NCBI RefSeq assembly: GCF_020860125.1
Contig: NZ_JAJBUX010000071.1
Span: 1 to 52,868 of the forward strand
Length of the DNA: 52,868 nt
Reading direction: 5' to 3'
Source of the DNA: Cloacibacillus sp.
GTDB taxonomy: Bacteria; Synergistota; Synergistia; Synergistales; Synergistaceae
The position numbers and the translations under genes were made by a program. Under the pieces are notes generated by a model. It searched no databases and was not told the origin of the DNA. It worked only from the letters and a program-made list of their open reading frames with translations. How positions within the stretch are numbered: position 1 is the first letter of the stretch; each line of letters begins with the position of its first letter. Shown here one piece after another: positions 33,621 through 41,314 of the stretch.

Positions 33621-33640
33621 TTGCCTATACTTATAGGCAA
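33621..33640. promoter_or_regulatory. Perfect 20-bp palindrome upstream of the nitrogenase-like operon
   Basis: TTGCCTATACTTATAGGCAA, perfect 9-base arms around CT. It has no T run after it on the minus strand, so it looks like a protein-binding operator rather than a terminator of the preceding wzz gene. Confidence 0.5.
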
Positions 33641-33684
33641 GGCACGACAGAAAAGAAGTAAAACTGTGACGGCGGCGGTAAAAG

Positions 33685-35010
33685 CTAAGCCTCCTGTTCC
33701 CGTTTCCTGGAAATCATCTCCATAAGCAGAGATGCCGTGATGCCCATAAAGAGGCCCAGCAGTCCGGCCAGGCAAAGTATCTTCAATCCGCCGCGCGATA
33801 CCGGTTTACGGGACTGGATCGGCTTCTCCACGATTTTGATCGGGTCGGTCGCCTCGACGGTGGTGATACGCGAGAGCTGGTATTTCTTGGAGAGGTCCAC
33901 ATACGACTCCTGCAAGGTAGTCTTTTCACGCTCCAGACGCGCGACCTCTGTCTCCATACCAAGTAACTTCGCATACATCGCCGCGTGTTCTTTTTTTAGG
34001 CTGGACGTCTTTGCTTTCAGGTCTTTTATTGAGGCGTTAAGCGATGATATTTCCAACTGGGTATCCGCTAAAACCTTCTTAAGATATGAATACTGATTAT
34101 TCAGCAGCTCTTCCTCTATGTTCAGCTCCCGCAGACTCTTAAGTTCGGAATCGCTGAGGCTCTTGGAGAGAAAATTCCAGAGCGCCTCCTTGCTCATCCC
34201 TTTGGACAAAGATTTCGTTTCTCTCTCCAAAGAGAGCAGCTTCTCCGCGGCCTTTGCCTTTGCCATAAGCGGCGGCAGCGCGACTACGTCTTTGTTATAT
34301 TCGGAGAGGAATTCGGAATAGAGCGTTTCCGTCGTCTGCAGCTGCGCCTTGAGCATGGGGATGGAGTCGGCCCTCTGGGCGGCGAGTAGTTTGTCTTCGG
34401 TCTTTTCCAGATCAGCTTTGACAGTCTTTACCGACTCGCCGATGAATTCAAAAGAGGAACCGGCGCGGTCGACAAAGTGCTGGGCGTTGCGTTTAATGAA
34501 TAGCGAGCTCCAGATGTTCAGCGCGTCCATCGCCCTTTTGGGGTCTTTATCTTTGAAGGATACGGTCATGGTCATCTGATTGGGTATCTCTTTGGCGGAT
34601 TCCGCGGATTTAGCCAGCTGGACCTTCATTTTGCGGCGCATGTCGTCCGTCGTCGGCCGGTCTTCCGTCTTTTCGTCGGCGTAAGCTCGGTTTATCACGT
34701 CGTTCAGCAGATCCTCCGCCGTCGCGAGCGTAATATAGGTATCAGGGGTGAGCATGACGCCGCCGCGGCCCTCCGTATCTATCTCGGAGGGTATGGGAGG
34801 CAGAAAGAGCAGCGTCGCGCGGCTTTCATAGGATCGCGGCGTCACCGTCAGGTAAGCGGAAGCACAGACAAGACAGACCGCGATAAAGGCTACGATCAGC
34901 TTTTTATGCTTCCACAAAGAATCGATGATATCGACCAAATCTATCTCAGAATCATCTCGCCAGCCGTCAAAATCATTACGCATGACAGGATGTGTTTCCT
35001 TGTCCAACAA
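33685..35010 (-). CDS. Wzz/GumC-type polysaccharide chain-length determinant
   Basis: 441 residues from a TTG start (GGGAG 9 bases upstream; the next ATG at 34983 has no SD). Two membrane helices (about 38-58 and 415-435) flank a long periplasmic coiled-coil region (about 190-400) with LEKTEDKLLAAQRA and LKKEHAAMYAKLLGMETEVARLEREKTTL. The C-terminal Pro/Arg-rich segment RKPVSRGG before the second helix is typical. It sets O-antigen or capsule chain length as an inner-membrane oligomer. No glycosyltransferase or Wzx/Wzy gene is adjacent, so it is an orphan here. Strong promoter at 35089-35117. Confidence 0.88.
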   Translation of the reverse strand: MLDKETHPVMRNDFDGWRDDSEIDLVDIIDSLWKHKKLIVAFIAVCLVCASAYLTVTPRSYESRATLLFLPPIPSEIDTEGRGGVMLTPDTYITLATAEDLLNDVINRAYADEKTEDRPTTDDMRRKMKVQLAKSAESAKEIPNQMTMTVSFKDKDPKRAMDALNIWSSLFIKRNAQHFVDRAGSSFEFIGESVKTVKADLEKTEDKLLAAQRADSIPMLKAQLQTTETLYSEFLSEYNKDVVALPPLMAKAKAAEKLLSLERETKSLSKGMSKEALWNFLSKSLSDSELKSLRELNIEEELLNNQYSYLKKVLADTQLEISSLNASIKDLKAKTSSLKKEHAAMYAKLLGMETEVARLEREKTTLQESYVDLSKKYQLSRITTVEATDPIKIVEKPIQSRKPVSRGGLKILCLAGLLGLFMGITASLLMEMISRKREQEA

Positions 35011-35088
35011 AACCCGCTCCCTTTATAAAAAATCTACTAAATATTTCAGCAATATTCCCAATGTATTCCTTATTATACGTTGCCCCGT

Positions 35089-35117
35089 ATTATCAGGCAA
35101 ATTTTATATTTTGTCAA
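35089..35117 (-). promoter_or_regulatory. Promoter of the wzz-like gene
   Basis: On the minus strand a perfect TTGACA (35117-35112), 17 bases, GATAAT (35094-35089). Confidence 0.8.
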
Positions 35118-35140
35118 TAACTTACTACATTGACTGAGGA

Positions 35141-35197
35141 TTTGAAGGTATTTTATTACAGACAATAATAGCCCCAATTTGTAAGGTATTTCTTACA
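35141..35197. promoter_or_regulatory. Two operator-like repeats between wzz and the XRE regulator
   Basis: TTTGAAGGTATTTTATTACA (35141-35160) and TTTGTAAGGTATTTCTTACA (35178-35197) are near-copies 37 bases apart. The second contains a perfect dyad TGTAAG-N6-CTTACA (35180-35197). They lie just before the XRE gene and behind the divergent wzz promoter, so they are likely binding sites of the XRE protein. Confidence 0.6.
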
Positions 35198-35213
35198 TGG
35201 GAGTGAGAAACGT

Positions 35214-35561
35214 TTGACAATAGGAGACAGAATAAAGAAAGTCCGCAGGTATAACGGAATGACGCAGGAAAAACTCGCAGAATTACTCGGTGTTTCGCGG
35301 GTTACGATTTCTTCGTGGGAAAATGATGAAAACGCTCCTACCGCTGACAATGTCATTTACCTCTCTGAAATATTTCACATATCAACCGATTATTTATTAA
35401 AAGACGCTGTCAAACCTAACGCCGAAGAGCTTGAAAGGGCATCCGCAACAAGACAGGACGAAATATTTCTTAAATTATTCCAGGCATTCAGCCCCGCCGA
35501 ACGCGACGAGGTGATAAAATTCATGCGCTATAAGGAATTTTTGTCGAAGGAAAGACTGTAA
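35214..35561 (+). CDS. XRE-family HTH regulator
   Basis: 115 residues from TTG 35214 (GGGAG about 10 bases upstream). An N-terminal helix-turn-helix of the Cro/CI type (IGDRIKKVRRYNGMTQEKLAELLGVSRVTISSWENDENAPTADNVIYLSEIFHISTDYLL, about 3-62) is followed by a helical C terminus (EIFLKLFQAFSPAERDEVIKFMRYKEFL) probably for dimerisation. It is divergent from the wzz-like gene and follows two operator-like repeats, so auto-control plus control of wzz is likely. GC content is lower than in the flanking genes, which hints at acquisition. Confidence 0.9.
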   Translation: MTIGDRIKKVRRYNGMTQEKLAELLGVSRVTISSWENDENAPTADNVIYLSEIFHISTDYLLKDAVKPNAEELERASATRQDEIFLKLFQAFSPAERDEVIKFMRYKEFLSKERL

Positions 35562-35569
35562 TTAAGAGT

Positions 35570-35782
35570 TCACATTAAAAAGGTGCAGACAGTGGCTGAA
35601 CAACAGCCGCCGACCGTAAAGCCATCAATATTTACAACTGCCTGCTCCGCACACGCGTACATGAAACAAACAGCCGAAACTGCATATGTTCCAGCCTGCG
35701 TAAAACGAGATACCCAGTCCTCAATAATAAAAGTATCTATCAGCCGAGTAGCGCCAACATAAAACGCGGCGGTGAACATCAT
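35570..35782 (-). CDS. Small Cys-rich hydrophobic protein, unknown (70 aa)
   Basis: ATG 35782 has a strong SD (GGAGG, 5 bases upstream; a second ATG follows directly). The product (MMFTAAFYVGATRLIDTF...VGGCCSATVCTFLM) has mixed hydrophobic and polar stretches and five cysteines. I do not recognise it. GC is lower than in the neighbours, as in the adjacent XRE gene. It could be a small membrane-associated peptide or a chance frame; the SD is the main support. The remaining gap 35783-35915 shows nothing. Confidence 0.35.
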   Translation of the reverse strand: MMFTAAFYVGATRLIDTFIIEDWVSRFTQAGTYAVSAVCFMYACAEQAVVNIDGFTVGGCCSATVCTFLM

Positions 35783-35915
35783 CGGTTCCTCCACTCAATC
35801 CTGCTCAGCGGCCTGTGATCGGCCATGAGGGACAGGCCCGATATGTAAATGATAAACACTACCTGACGGATCAGCTTTGATAAGCGTACAGCCGCCTGTA
35901 AGGTATCATGGACGG

Positions 35916-35952
35916 ACAAAAACGGCGGGGCCGGCATTCTCTCCGGCCCCGC
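35916..35952 (-). terminator. Rho-independent terminator of msrAB
   Basis: GCGGGGCCGG (35952-35943 on the minus strand) pairs perfectly with CCGGCCCCGC (35934-35925); TTTTT follows after CG. Confidence 0.85.
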
Positions 35953-35958
35953 TGTTAC

Positions 35959-37080
35959 CTATTCCACATACTTTTTAAATTCGCCGTATCCCTCTTTGTC
36001 CATATCTTCGTAGGGAATGAAACGCAGGGCGGCGCTGTTTATGCAGTAGCGCGTGCCGTTCGGCGACTCGCGGTCACCGGTGAAGACGTGGCCGAGGTGT
36101 GAATCTCCCGCGCGGCTGCGCACCTCGGTACGGCGCATGCCGAATGAGCCGTCCTCTTTATAGATTATCGCGCCGTCGTCGATGCCCTTCGTAAAGGCCG
36201 GCCAGCCGCAGGAGCTGCCGTACTTGTCCTTTGAGGAGAAGAGCGGCTCTCCCGTTACGATATCGACATAGATGCCGCGCTCTTCGTTATTATAATACTC
36301 GTTGTCGAAGGGCGGTTCGGTGGCGCTTTTCTGGGTGACCGCGTACTGCCTCTCCGTCAGCCTGTTTTTCAGCTCGTCGTCCGCCGGCTTAAGGTAGGGT
36401 GCGGCATCGACTTTGATATCTTTCGCCTCTTCCATCTCCTCACGCGAGATGTGGCAGTACCCGCCGGGATTTTTCGTAAGATAATCCTGATGGTACTCCT
36501 CCGCCCGATGAAAGATCCGCAGCGGCTCGATAAGCACATAGAAACCGCCCTCAGCGCGCCCTTTCTCGATATCGGCGACACGCCGGGCGACGGCCTCCGA
36601 GGCGTCGTCCGCAAAGAAGACGCCAGTCTGATACTGAGTACCTACGTCATTGCCCTGACGGTTTTCCACGCCCGCATCGATTATCTTGAAGAAGGCGAAG
36701 AGCAGCGTCTCAAGCGACACCCTCTTCGGGTCGTAGACGACACGCACCGTCTCCTTATAACCGGTCGTACCAGTACAGACCTGCCTGTAATTTACCTCGT
36801 CGTCCGTCCGGCCGTTCGCGTAGCCGGATACGGCGTCAATCACTCCCGGTATGCCCTCCATGTATTTCTCAAGCCCCCAGAAGCAGCCTCCAGCAAGGTA
36901 GATAACCTCTTCTCCAGTTTTTTTCGTATATGTTGGATCTTTTACCACTGTCATCCGCGCCTCCTTTGAATGAGTCTTTCCATTATCTTCCCTGGATTCA
37001 GCCGCGCGCAGCGTAAAAACCGCCGCGCCGACGACCAATATCAACGAGAATACCAGAAGCTGAAATATGTTCTTTCTCAT
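35959..37080 (-). CDS. msrAB: Exported methionine sulfoxide reductase MsrA-MsrB fusion
   Basis: 373 residues. An N-terminal signal/anchor helix (about 5-26) sends it outside the cytoplasm. MsrA domain (about 58-210): the catalytic GGCFWG (about 64-69), then SGYANG, VGTQYQTGVFF and EEYHQDYL. MsrB domain (about 232-370): SCGWPAF, GMRRTEVRSRAGDSHLGHVF and the catalytic Cys in RYCINSAALRF. The zinc CxxC pairs of many MsrB proteins are missing. The enzyme repairs S- and R-methionine sulfoxide in exported proteins. All catalytic Cys are Cys, not Sec, although a selenoprotein occurs elsewhere in the window. An AT-rich repeat region lies directly upstream. Confidence 0.95.
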   Translation of the reverse strand: MRKNIFQLLVFSLILVVGAAVFTLRAAESREDNGKTHSKEARMTVVKDPTYTKKTGEEVIYLAGGCFWGLEKYMEGIPGVIDAVSGYANGRTDDEVNYRQVCTGTTGYKETVRVVYDPKRVSLETLLFAFFKIIDAGVENRQGNDVGTQYQTGVFFADDASEAVARRVADIEKGRAEGGFYVLIEPLRIFHRAEEYHQDYLTKNPGGYCHISREEMEEAKDIKVDAAPYLKPADDELKNRLTERQYAVTQKSATEPPFDNEYYNNEERGIYVDIVTGEPLFSSKDKYGSSCGWPAFTKGIDDGAIIYKEDGSFGMRRTEVRSRAGDSHLGHVFTGDRESPNGTRYCINSAALRFIPYEDMDKEGYGEFKKYVE

Positions 37081-37097
37081 TGGCTCCTCCCTAAATC

Positions 37098-37140
37098 GTA
37101 ATAATTATTGTTTCGTAATTATTGTAACACTAATTATTAC
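37098..37140 (-). promoter_or_regulatory. AT-rich inverted repeats upstream of msrAB
   Basis: GTAATAATTA (37098-37107) and TAATTATTAC (37131-37140) are exact reverse complements, with GTAATTATTGTAAC (37115-37128) between. This looks like an operator for a stress regulator, possibly PerR/Fur type; no exact consensus match is claimed. Confidence 0.45.
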
Positions 37141-37193
37141 ATTTAGAAAGAGCCGGCGGCGAATAAGATGGCAGAATTTTTACAGTATGAATA

Positions 37194-37616
37194 TTACCTA
37201 AGCAAAGGCAGATCGCCGGTCAGTCTGTTGACGAGTTTTTTCGCGCCGCATATCCCGATCCCGAAATAATGGAGTTCGTCCTCTTCCACGGCGGCGGATT
37301 TCTCGATGTATTCTTCGTAATTTTTACAGCTCTGAGTGACGTCGGAGAAATCCACCGTCAGCAGCGCGGAAAACTCCGGTTCGTAGAGTTTGGCTCTTAT
37401 GGCGCGCAGTTTTTCCTTGCCGGCGCGCAGTATCGGCACGGGGAACTTGATCACGCCAAGGTGCGCCCGGCCGCTCTTATCAAACACATCCGGGCCGACG
37501 GTCTCCGGCCGGTGTCTTCCCAGCGTGATACCGATGATCCCCGCGGTGTTCGCGATGAGCCCCAGAGGCAGCTCCTCGTCTATCACCATCACGCATTTTT
37601 CATTCTGACCTTCCAT
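37194..37616 (-). CDS. DUF2000 family protein
   Basis: 140 residues from ATG 37616; an ATG at 37631 touches its SD and is less likely. The pattern KCVMVIDEELPLGLIANTAGIIGITLGRHRPETVGPDVFDKSGRAHLGVIKFPVPIL, broken into strand and loop segments, is that of DUF2000, which has a peptidyl-tRNA-hydrolase-like fold and no known function. It overlaps or abuts the 3' end of the AraC regulator gene, so the two are co-transcribed. Confidence 0.87.
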   Translation of the reverse strand: MEGQNEKCVMVIDEELPLGLIANTAGIIGITLGRHRPETVGPDVFDKSGRAHLGVIKFPVPILRAGKEKLRAIRAKLYEPEFSALLTVDFSDVTQSCKNYEEYIEKSAAVEEDELHYFGIGICGAKKLVNRLTGDLPLLR

Positions 37617-37623
37617 AGTTGAG

Positions 37624-38466
37624 TCACGCATCTCCCTTTGACGGCGCGGCGCCGGAACAAAATATCCGCTGATACTGTTTTGGCGTCACACCGGTAAATT
37701 CCTTGAAAAAATTGGTGAAATGGCTCTGATCGGCAAAACCCGCCAGGTCGGCGGCCTCGACGGGCGGCACTCCGCCTTCGAGAAAGCGTTTAGCCCTGCC
37801 GAGCCGCACGGTCTGGAGATAGCGGTATGGCGAGAGCCCCGTCTCCTTAGTAAACGAGCGTATAAGGTAAGACTTGCCATATCCGGTCAGCGCCGTGAGG
37901 TCGCCGAGGGCGACATTCTCCGCGAAATGCTCTTCCAGATAGCCACAGGCCAGCCGTATCCGCTCATCGCCGCCTCCGCGTTCGCTTCGCGGCGCGGCGC
38001 ACTCCTCGATGAGCTGCTCAAGCAGAAAAAATAGCGCCTCCTCCCGCTCCATTTTCGGAGCGCGCGCCGCCACGGCGTCGTAGAGAGCCGCCAGCGGCTG
38101 AGCGATGTCGCTCTGAAAGAGCACGTTCTTCGTGAAACAGAGCTCCTCAGCGCCAAGCCCCGTTTCTCGCAGCAGCCGTGAAAGCACCTGCGGCCCGATA
38201 TTCACGGCACGGTAATCAAGAGCTTCCCCGCCAAGCGGCGAGCAGCAATGGTTGTCGCGCGGATTAAAGAGGACGATATCCCCCGCCGACAGGTCGTACT
38301 CGGCGCCGCGGCACCAGAGGTGGCGTCCGCCGCCAATCATCAGCCCGATCACATAGCAGTCGTGAAAGTGATTCGGAAACTTCTGCACTATCCCGCTGAG
38401 CCTGTACGTCTCGATCTCTAAATCGCCGTCGTAATAGACTCGGCGCTCTTCTCCCTCGGCCGTCAT
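37624..38466 (-). CDS. AraC-family regulator with cupin sensor domain
   Basis: 280 residues from ATG 38466, with GGGGAGGG 9 bases upstream. The N-terminal cupin (HFHDCYVIGLMIGGGRHLWCRGAEYDLSAGDIVLFNPRDNH) binds an effector. The C-terminal pair of helix-turn-helix motifs (about 175-270) includes GYGKSYLIRSFTKETGLSPYRYLQTVRLGRAKRFLEGG and DLAGFADQSHFTNFFKEFTGVTPKQYQR. This subgroup commonly controls an amino-acid exporter or a neighbouring DUF2000 protein. The DUF2000 gene follows at once, so it is a likely target or partner. Confidence 0.92.
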   Translation of the reverse strand: MTAEGEERRVYYDGDLEIETYRLSGIVQKFPNHFHDCYVIGLMIGGGRHLWCRGAEYDLSAGDIVLFNPRDNHCCSPLGGEALDYRAVNIGPQVLSRLLRETGLGAEELCFTKNVLFQSDIAQPLAALYDAVAARAPKMEREEALFFLLEQLIEECAAPRSERGGGDERIRLACGYLEEHFAENVALGDLTALTGYGKSYLIRSFTKETGLSPYRYLQTVRLGRAKRFLEGGVPPVEAADLAGFADQSHFTNFFKEFTGVTPKQYQRIFCSGAAPSKGDA

Positions 38467-38608
38467 GATAGGCATCCCTCCCCGACACAGCCATACTACC
38501 ACACACGCCGCCGCCTTTCTTGAACGATATTACACCCGCCGCGCGCGAACAAAAAAAGAGAGGGAAAAATCCCCCTCTTAAACTTTTACATGCCAACCGC
38601 GCAGTCCG

Positions 38609-39148
38609 TCAGTCGATAATCTTCGCGATCTCGCTGACATCTTTGCGTTTCTTCTGGCGCACGCTCTCGTCCGCCGCATATCCGACCGCCACGACCGCGC
38701 GCACGGTGTCGCCCTCCGGCAGCCCCAGCAGGGCTTTCACCTCGGCGTCGTTGAAGGTGCCGATGACGCAGCAGCCCAGCCCCTGCTCCGCCGCCTCAAG
38801 GATGAGATAGGCCGTCGCCATGCCGACGTCTCCTTCGGAGTAGCGCTTCGAGTCGTAATGTTCAACGACTAAAGGCATCAGCACGGGCGCCGCCTCCTCG
38901 GCGACAACGATAAATGCCGGAGCCGCCTCCGCCCATTTGTTAAGTCCGATCTCCTGCACCAGCTTCGCGAGCGCGCCTCTTTTCTCGTCGTTTGTGACGA
39001 TGACAAACTTCCAGGGCTGACTGTTGCAGGCCGAGGGAGCCAGCGAGGCCGCTTTCACGCAGCGCACCAACAGTTCGCCGTCTACCGCCTTATCCTTAAA
39101 ATTGCGGCAGCTCTGACGGCGTTGTGCCAGTTCGTAAAAATCTTTCAT
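38609..39148 (-). CDS. Nitroreductase-family protein (second copy)
   Basis: 179 residues. RRQSCRNFKDKAVDGELLVRCVKAASLAPSACNSQPWKFVIV is the FMN-binding start of the family; GDVGMATAYLILEAAEQGLGCCVIGTFND is the central helix and second flavin loop. It is a different branch from the nitroreductase at 3291. It is cytoplasmic and reduces nitro groups or similar electron acceptors with NAD(P)H; the substrate is unknown. It stands alone between the AraC and UPF0173 genes. Confidence 0.9.
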   Translation of the reverse strand: MKDFYELAQRRQSCRNFKDKAVDGELLVRCVKAASLAPSACNSQPWKFVIVTNDEKRGALAKLVQEIGLNKWAEAAPAFIVVAEEAAPVLMPLVVEHYDSKRYSEGDVGMATAYLILEAAEQGLGCCVIGTFNDAEVKALLGLPEGDTVRAVVAVGYAADESVRQKKRKDVSEIAKIID

Positions 39149-39230
39149 TGGTATGCCTCCTTATAATCAAACGATCCGCCGCGGCAAAACCTGACGCGTT
39201 TATCTCACAGGTCAGATCTGCCGGCAGCGG

Positions 39231-39926
39231 CTAAAACTCGAGCGTCTGGCCGGGAGCCAGGATCACGATCTCCGTCCCCAGCAGGTCGGCCTCGGCGACG
39301 GCCATCGAAAAGTCTTCAGGGTCGGCCTTTATCTTCGGGAAGGTGTCATAGTGCATCGGGATCGCCTTGATCGGATGAATAAAGTCGGCGGCGCGCGCCG
39401 CGTCAGTAATATCCATCGTGAAATAGCCGCCGATCGGCAGGCAGGCAACGTCGATCTTCTCCGCCTCAAGCAGTTTCATCTCCATCGTCAGCCCCGTGTC
39501 ACCCGCGTGGTAGACCCTCTTGCCGTCCACCTCAATGACGAAACCGCAGGCGACGCCGCCGTAGCGCGTCTCGCCGTCCTCAATGATAGGATCGCCGTGC
39601 CAGGCGGGGGTGAGCTTCACCTTGCCAAAGGGAAACTGCGCGCGTCCGCCGATATGCATCCCCTCGGTCTTGACACCCTTAGAGGCGAGCCAGGCCGCCG
39701 TTTCGTTGCATGTATAGACGGTCGCGCCCGTGCGCAGGGCTATCTCGATGGTGTCGCCCAGATGGTCGCCGTGAGTGTGGGTGAGGAAAATCGCGTTGAT
39801 ATCGGTGAAATCGGCCGCCTTAGCCGCCGCCTTGGGATTGCCTGTAAGAAATGGGTCGATGAGCCCCTTGAGCCCCGTACCCTCAATGTAAAATGCGCTG
39901 TGTCCAAGATAACGAAGTTTCGGCAT
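39231..39926 (-). CDS. UPF0173 metal-dependent hydrolase (metallo-beta-lactamase fold)
   Basis: 231 residues. Zinc motif FLTHTHGDHLGD (about 48-59), then a downstream His in PAWHG, an Asp in YHAGDTGL and a His in MHYDTFP complete the metal site. Length and sequence match UPF0173, a family of stand-alone hydrolases with unproven substrates. Its start is preceded by TATAATTTATG-like AT-rich sequence and GGAGG. It is divergent from the toxin-antitoxin pair; the 205 bases between hold only promoter-like AT-rich DNA. Confidence 0.93.
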   Translation of the reverse strand: MPKLRYLGHSAFYIEGTGLKGLIDPFLTGNPKAAAKAADFTDINAIFLTHTHGDHLGDTIEIALRTGATVYTCNETAAWLASKGVKTEGMHIGGRAQFPFGKVKLTPAWHGDPIIEDGETRYGGVACGFVIEVDGKRVYHAGDTGLTMEMKLLEAEKIDVACLPIGGYFTMDITDAARAADFIHPIKAIPMHYDTFPKIKADPEDFSMAVAEADLLGTEIVILAPGQTLEF

Positions 39927-40131
39927 AAATTATACCTCCATGCACTAAATTTATTTTTATCCGTTACTGCTTAACTATTATAATGTATCTCAATAAAAAT
40001 AAATATGGTATATTTGCCGAAGAAGATTTTTTACAGACCTGTGGCCTTTACGGAACTTTGCCGCCTTCGCCACGCAGATATATTTTTCAGTATATAATAA
40101 TGATATAATTACGATATGGAGATGATATAAC

Positions 40132-40395
40132 ATGTTTATAAAACCTTCGACCGCACTGCGCAATGAATATAACGAAATCGCCGAGCTATGCAAAAAAGAA
40201 GATTCCCCCGTTTTTCTAACAAAGAACGGCGAAGGCGACCTCGTGGTGATGAGCGTTGAACACTACACCAGACGCGAGATGATGCTTGACCTGCGCGAAA
40301 AACTGCTGCGCAGTGAGGCGGAGCGGCTCGCAGGCTGCCGGAGCTATTCCGTCGACGAGGTGAGCACACGGCTTAAAGAGCTGATTGATGAATAG
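40132..40395 (+). CDS. Antitoxin, Phd/YefM type
   Basis: 87 residues. The N-terminal strand-helix FIKPSTALRNEYNEIAELCKKEDSPVFLTKNGEGDLVVMSVEHY is the Phd/YefM DNA-binding and dimer fold; the C-terminal helix (KLLRSEAERLAG and beyond) would wrap the toxin. GGAGATGATATAAC precedes the ATG. Two TATAAT boxes (40093 and 40104), in a nearly palindromic run, probably form the autoregulated promoter. The toxin gene overlaps its stop by 8 bases. Confidence 0.9.
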   Translation: MFIKPSTALRNEYNEIAELCKKEDSPVFLTKNGEGDLVVMSVEHYTRREMMLDLREKLLRSEAERLAGCRSYSVDEVSTRLKELIDE

Positions 40396-40693
40396 TTTCG
40401 AGGTACGCTTCCTTGAGGCGGCTCTCACCGACCTGGAGGAGATCATCATCTATATCGCCGCGGAAAGCAGGGACGCCTCAAAAGAGCTGCACCATCTTAT
40501 CATCAAGCACGCGAACGAACTTTCAGCGTTTCCCTGCCGTGGAGCCAGAATTCCGGATGAAAAAATCGCCGCTATGGGCTTTCGCTGTGTTCCGGTTGGG
40601 AAATACCTCATCTTATACAAGGTGGAAGAGGCCACCGTATTCATCCATCGCGTGCTTGACGGCAGACGCAGCTGTCCGGGGATATTCTCCTGA
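40388..40693 (+). CDS. Toxin, RelE/ParE family
   Basis: 101 residues from ATG 40388, overlapping the antitoxin stop. The fold is recognised by FEVRFLEAALTDLEEIIIYIAAESRDASKELHHLIIKHANELSAFPCRGARIPDE, then FRCVPVGKYLILYKVEEATVFIHRVLDGRR, typical of ParE/RelE toxins that target gyrase or ribosome-bound mRNA. Which target applies cannot be read. The order antitoxin-toxin with overlap is standard. Confidence 0.9.
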   Translation: MNSFEVRFLEAALTDLEEIIIYIAAESRDASKELHHLIIKHANELSAFPCRGARIPDEKIAAMGFRCVPVGKYLILYKVEEATVFIHRVLDGRRSCPGIFS

Positions 40694-40736
40694 ACAGTCA
40701 GACAGCAATGAAAAAACACAATATGGAGATGATAAA

Positions 40737-41087
40737 ATGACGGCTCCGGTAAAGGCTAACATCGGGATGGACCTTGTCGATCAGATAGATATCCGCGTCG
40801 GCACGATAAGGACTGTCGAAGATGTCGCAAATTCAAAAAAACTTGTAAAACTCGGCGTCGATTTTGGCGGTTTTACAAGGACCATACTGGTGGGGATGAA
40901 GGGCGAGAGGGAAGATCCCAAAGAGGTCGAGGGGAAACAGGCCCTCTTCATCGTCAATTTAGAGCCAAGAAAGATGGCGGGAGAGCTCTCCGAGGGGATG
41001 CTTTTTGACATCGGCTATGCGGACAAAATCACACCCGTGCTCGCGCAGCCCGAAAAACCGGTGCCTGACGGCACAAGGGCGGGATAA
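40737..41087 (+). CDS. csaA: CsaA-like tRNA-binding (EMAP-fold) protein
   Basis: 116 residues from ATG 40737, with GGAGATGATAAA upstream. An OB fold of the EMAP-II/Trbp111 kind: DQIDIRVGTIRTVEDVANSKKLVKLGVDFGGFTRTILVGMKGEREDPKEVEGKQALFIVNLEPRKMAGELSEGMLFDI, seen in pieces across the domain. The family binds the tRNA elbow; CsaA also acts as a secretion-linked chaperone. It is 43 bases after the toxin gene, preceded by a leader almost identical to that of the antitoxin (ATATGGAGATGATA). Confidence 0.88.
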   Translation: MTAPVKANIGMDLVDQIDIRVGTIRTVEDVANSKKLVKLGVDFGGFTRTILVGMKGEREDPKEVEGKQALFIVNLEPRKMAGELSEGMLFDIGYADKITPVLAQPEKPVPDGTRAG

Positions 41088-41189
41088 GAGAGAATTACGC
41101 GCAAGAATCTCTCTATTGTAAATGTTCCCGCCTCCACCGCAAAGTAACCATGAGCAAAGGCTATTTTTTTTAGGGCCGCTGCCCCATTT

Positions 41190-41219
41190 GACCATTTTCG
41201 TGGTCTCACGAAAATGGTC
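41190..41219. repeat. Perfect hairpin without T tract
   Basis: GACCATTTTCGTG (41190-41202), loop GTCT, CACGAAAATGGTC (41207-41219). It lies in the 227-base gap between csaA and aspS, beside a weaker GGGCC/GGCCC-type dyad (41173-41186). No T run follows on either strand. Confidence 0.55.
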
Positions 41220-41256
41220 GGGAACCTCAGAACCGTAACGGTAAAAAACGCTTATA

Positions 41257-41296
41257 CACAATCAAGCCGCCGCATCTCTGCGGCGGCTTGATTGTG
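41257..41296 (-). terminator. Terminator hairpin at the end of the hisS-aspS operon
   Basis: A perfect 18-bp stem (41257-41274 with 41279-41296) and a four-base loop. On the minus strand TTTTTT comes 8 bases later (41247-41242). Confidence 0.75.
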
Positions 41297-41314
41297 TCTT
41301 ATCTTCTATCGCTA

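Noticed and set aside
33621..33640. Terminator of the wzz-like gene
   Set aside because: The stem is followed by A-rich, not T-rich, sequence on the minus strand and has a two-base loop.
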